Shown: piece by piece, positions 62,213-64,000 of the stretch
Position numbering within the stretch: the first letter of the stretch is position 1
Layout of the letters: each line of letters starts with the position of its first letter
Assembly: GCF_002224125.1 (NCBI RefSeq)
Contig: NZ_NCSM01000003.1
Coordinates: 379,747 to 443,746 of the forward strand
From: Streptomyces sp. NBS 14/10
GTDB lineage: Bacteria > Actinomycetota > Actinomycetes > Streptomycetales > Streptomycetaceae
Direction of reading: 5' to 3'
DNA: 64,000 nt
Notes under the pieces: generated by a model
Databases searched by the model: none
The model's input: only the letters and a program-made list of their open reading frames with translations
What the model was told of the DNA's origin: nothing
Program-made: the position numbers and the translations under genes

Positions 62213-63673
62213 CTATGGCTTCCTCGGGGCGCGGGCGGCCGATGCGATCGGGAGAGTGAGCGTCACCTGCGTGAGCCCGCTGACCGATTCCACCTCCAGC
62301 GCCCCGCCCCGCTCGCGCAGCAGCCGCTCGTGGAGGGCGAGCGACCTCATCCGGCTGACCCCGCTCGCCAGCACCTCAGGCGGGAATCCGGTGCCGTGGT
62401 CGGTGACCACCAGCTCCACCACATCGCCGCCCTCCCCGCCTGCCTCGCTCTCCGGCGCGGGCATCACGTCCACATGCAGCACCGCGTCGTGCACCCCCGC
62501 GCTGCGCGGCACGTTGATCAGCAGCGCCCGCAGGGCGGGCTCCAGCAGCTCCACCTCGGGCGGCGGGATCCGGGCCGCCGCCTCGACGACGTGGTCGGGG
62601 ATGATCGGCTCCACGGTCAGCCGGTCGTTGGTGGCCAGGGCGACCTGTCGGTGCACCATGCCGATCAGCGGCACCGACTCGCTGAACCGCCCGGTGGCGA
62701 TGAAGGTGGCCAGCCGCTCCCGGGCCACCACCGCGGATTTGCGCAGCGAGTCGAGCTGTTCGGGATCGGTGATGTCGACCCGCTGGAAGGCGTTGAGGGT
62801 GTGCCCCAGGTGGTTGTGCAGCTCGATGGCGAGCAGTTTCCGCTGCTCCTGTTCATGCAGCTGAAGGCTCATATCGCCGAGGTCGGCGGAGAGTTGCAGC
62901 AGGAAGATGCCGCCGCGCCGGATGAGGTAGGCCAGCGCCCCGTAACCGGTGAGCCCGATCAGCACATCGGAGCGGCCAAGCGCCGACGGGTCGCCCAGGA
63001 CGATGACCGCGGCGTACGAGGCGGCGACGGCGGCCGTGCCGCCGACCAGGACGCGCGGCCGCTGGCCGAGGGCCGAACCGACGCCCACACCGGAGATCTG
63101 CTCGGTGGTCAGCACCAGCAGCGGGGCCATGTCCGCGGCCCGGTTGCCCCCCATGACCAGGGCGCAGGCCCATAAGAAGACCACGGCCGAGCCCAGTTCG
63201 ACCGCCGCCGTGGTGGAGTCGTACACCGTGGGCCCGTGCCCCGCCGCCCCCAGCCCCGGCGCTCCCTGCCCCGCCGCCGGGTCCTCCGCCGTTCCGGCGG
63301 ACCGCGCCGCGTCCGGCTCGCCGCCCGCGTCCCGGGCGAGCACCCGCCGGTGGTTGCGGAAGATGTGCAGAACGAACCACAGCGACTCGGCCAGCACCGC
63401 CAGCAGCAGCGTCAGCGCGCGGCCGGGGTGCCGGGTGTGGCCGGCGATACCGGGCACGGTCACGGCCAGCTGAATGCCATGCATCAGCCGGAAGATCAGC
63501 AGGATGCGGAGCATCTGCCATTCCATATCGCGCCACGCCAGCCGGTGCCGCACGGCCGGCGACTCGGCGCCCGGCCTGCGCCGCCGGTACGGCACCTTCA
63601 CGGGCACCTTCACGCCGGGCGCACGACGCCCCTCTTCCGGCCACGTAAGCGACCGCCCCCGATGCAGAGCCAC
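62213..63673 (-). CDS. sensor histidine kinase of the two-component system
   Basis: 486 residues. Membrane segments near residues 55-115 (LRILLIFRLMHGIQLAVTV, ALTLLLAVLAESLWFVLHIF), then a Gly/Ala/Asp-rich loop, then further helices (LGSAVVFLWACALVMGG and later AASYAAVIVLGD, LIGLTGYGALAYLI). The His box is LLAIELHNHLGHTLNAFQRV. The ATPase has a weak N box and TDHGTGFPPEVLASGVSRM as G box. It resembles NarL-type kinases but is divergent. The GTG at 63673 was preferred because GGGGGG lies about 5 bases upstream; an upstream GTG at 63718 is possible. Confidence 0.8.
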   Translation of the reverse strand: MALHRGRSLTWPEEGRRAPGVKVPVKVPYRRRRPGAESPAVRHRLAWRDMEWQMLRILLIFRLMHGIQLAVTVPGIAGHTRHPGRALTLLLAVLAESLWFVLHIFRNHRRVLARDAGGEPDAARSAGTAEDPAAGQGAPGLGAAGHGPTVYDSTTAAVELGSAVVFLWACALVMGGNRAADMAPLLVLTTEQISGVGVGSALGQRPRVLVGGTAAVAASYAAVIVLGDPSALGRSDVLIGLTGYGALAYLIRRGGIFLLQLSADLGDMSLQLHEQEQRKLLAIELHNHLGHTLNAFQRVDITDPEQLDSLRKSAVVARERLATFIATGRFSESVPLIGMVHRQVALATNDRLTVEPIIPDHVVEAAARIPPPEVELLEPALRALLINVPRSAGVHDAVLHVDVMPAPESEAGGEGGDVVELVVTDHGTGFPPEVLASGVSRMRSLALHERLLRERGGALEVESVSGLTQVTLTLPIASAARAPRKP

Positions 63674-63887
63674 GCGGTCCCCCCGCTTCCCCCGAACCCC
63701 TCTGCCCCCGGCCGACACACCGCCCGCCAGGGCGCCGACCAGCCGGAAGGCCTTTCAGTGTGGAGAAGCAAATGGCCCTGGCATAGGGACTGTTGGCCCC
63801 TGGAACCCGCTTGTGCGGGTACCCAGCGGCGCACAGAGTCAGCAGGGGGCGTACGGCGCATTCACCGCGCGCCGGTCAGGCGTCCGC

Positions 63888-64000
63888 TCACTGATCGCGC
63901 CGGCGCACACCGACCACGGTGACCGCGACCGCGGCGGCCGCCCACACCGCGTAGACCGTCCAGGCTCCCCCGACGGTCCACGGGTAGTGCAGCGGGTGGT
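63888..64000 (-). CDS. membrane protein, C-terminal end only (probably ABC-2 type permease)
   Basis: The frame enters from the right edge; 36 residues plus the stop are visible. They show HPLHYPWTVGGAWTVYAVW, then AAAAVAVTVVGVRRRDQ: one last membrane helix with a basic end. ABC-2 permeases often end this way, but the evidence is slight. Codon usage is typical of the region. Confidence 0.5.
   Translation of the reverse strand, partial: HPLHYPWTVGGAWTVYAVWAAAAVAVTVVGVRRRDQ

Overview
The window is high-GC DNA typical of a Streptomyces chromosome. Third codon positions are strongly G/C, GTG starts are frequent, and intergenic regions are short and carry long perfect hairpin terminators. Several neighbourhoods (glmU-prs-rplY-pth, ppc-desaturase-TetR, tam/tamR, galT-galE-galK, ispE-ksgA-rpf-tatD-rsmI/pmt) match the gene order I recall from the core region of Streptomyces coelicolor. 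I could not run a comparison. No phage, transposon, CRISPR array or rRNA operon is visible.

Layout. 1-2.7 kb: end of a MerR-type regulator fused to a DNA-clamp-like domain, a small TPR protein, and an ArgJ homologue of the clavulanate OAT2 type with a candidate arginine operator over its start codon. 2.7-8.2 kb: a MacB/FtsX-like ABC exporter, divergent from a 14-TM drug exporter. 8.4-9.3 kb: a coiled-coil protein. 9.5-15.3 kb: a polymorphic-toxin-type island of four genes: a deaminase/SUKH-4 fusion with a huge Gly-Pro linker, a WHH nuclease/SUKH fusion, a YwqJ-like deaminase and a SUKH-3 immunity protein. 15.4-16.9 kb: an orphan histidine kinase.

17.1-27.5 kb is housekeeping: tRNA-Gln, glmU, prs, rplY, pth, a membrane protein, ppc, an acyl desaturase coupled to a TetR regulator, and a small membrane protein. 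27.5-38 kb: an exported Cys-rich protein, a shortened VOC gene, tam/tamR with its operator, a LuxR-type regulator with an interrupted receiver, the galTEK operon divergent from a sodium/solute symporter, and a second regulator whose receiver lacks the phospho-acceptor Asp. 38-48.6 kb: a membrane-anchored PQQ-propeller protein, an ABC-F ATPase, ispE, ksgA, an Rpf cell-wall lytic factor, TatD DNase, a zinc-ribbon protein and rsmI. 48.7-53.6 kb: protein O-mannosyltransferase, a lipoprotein penicillin-binding protein and a FAD monooxygenase.

53.8-64 kb is the most unusual part. A membrane-spanning protein joins an intact caspase-like protease (inside) to an oligopeptide-type solute-binding domain (outside) and is followed 13 bases later by a HEAT/LRV-repeat protein. 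After an SDR gene, an AAA+ ATPase and two coupled small proteins lie downstream of a LuxR/histidine-kinase two-component pair, all on the minus strand. The window ends inside a membrane protein, probably an ABC-2 permease.

The strongest candidates for undescribed biology are the caspase/solute-binding fusion with its repeat-protein partner and the toxin-immunity island.
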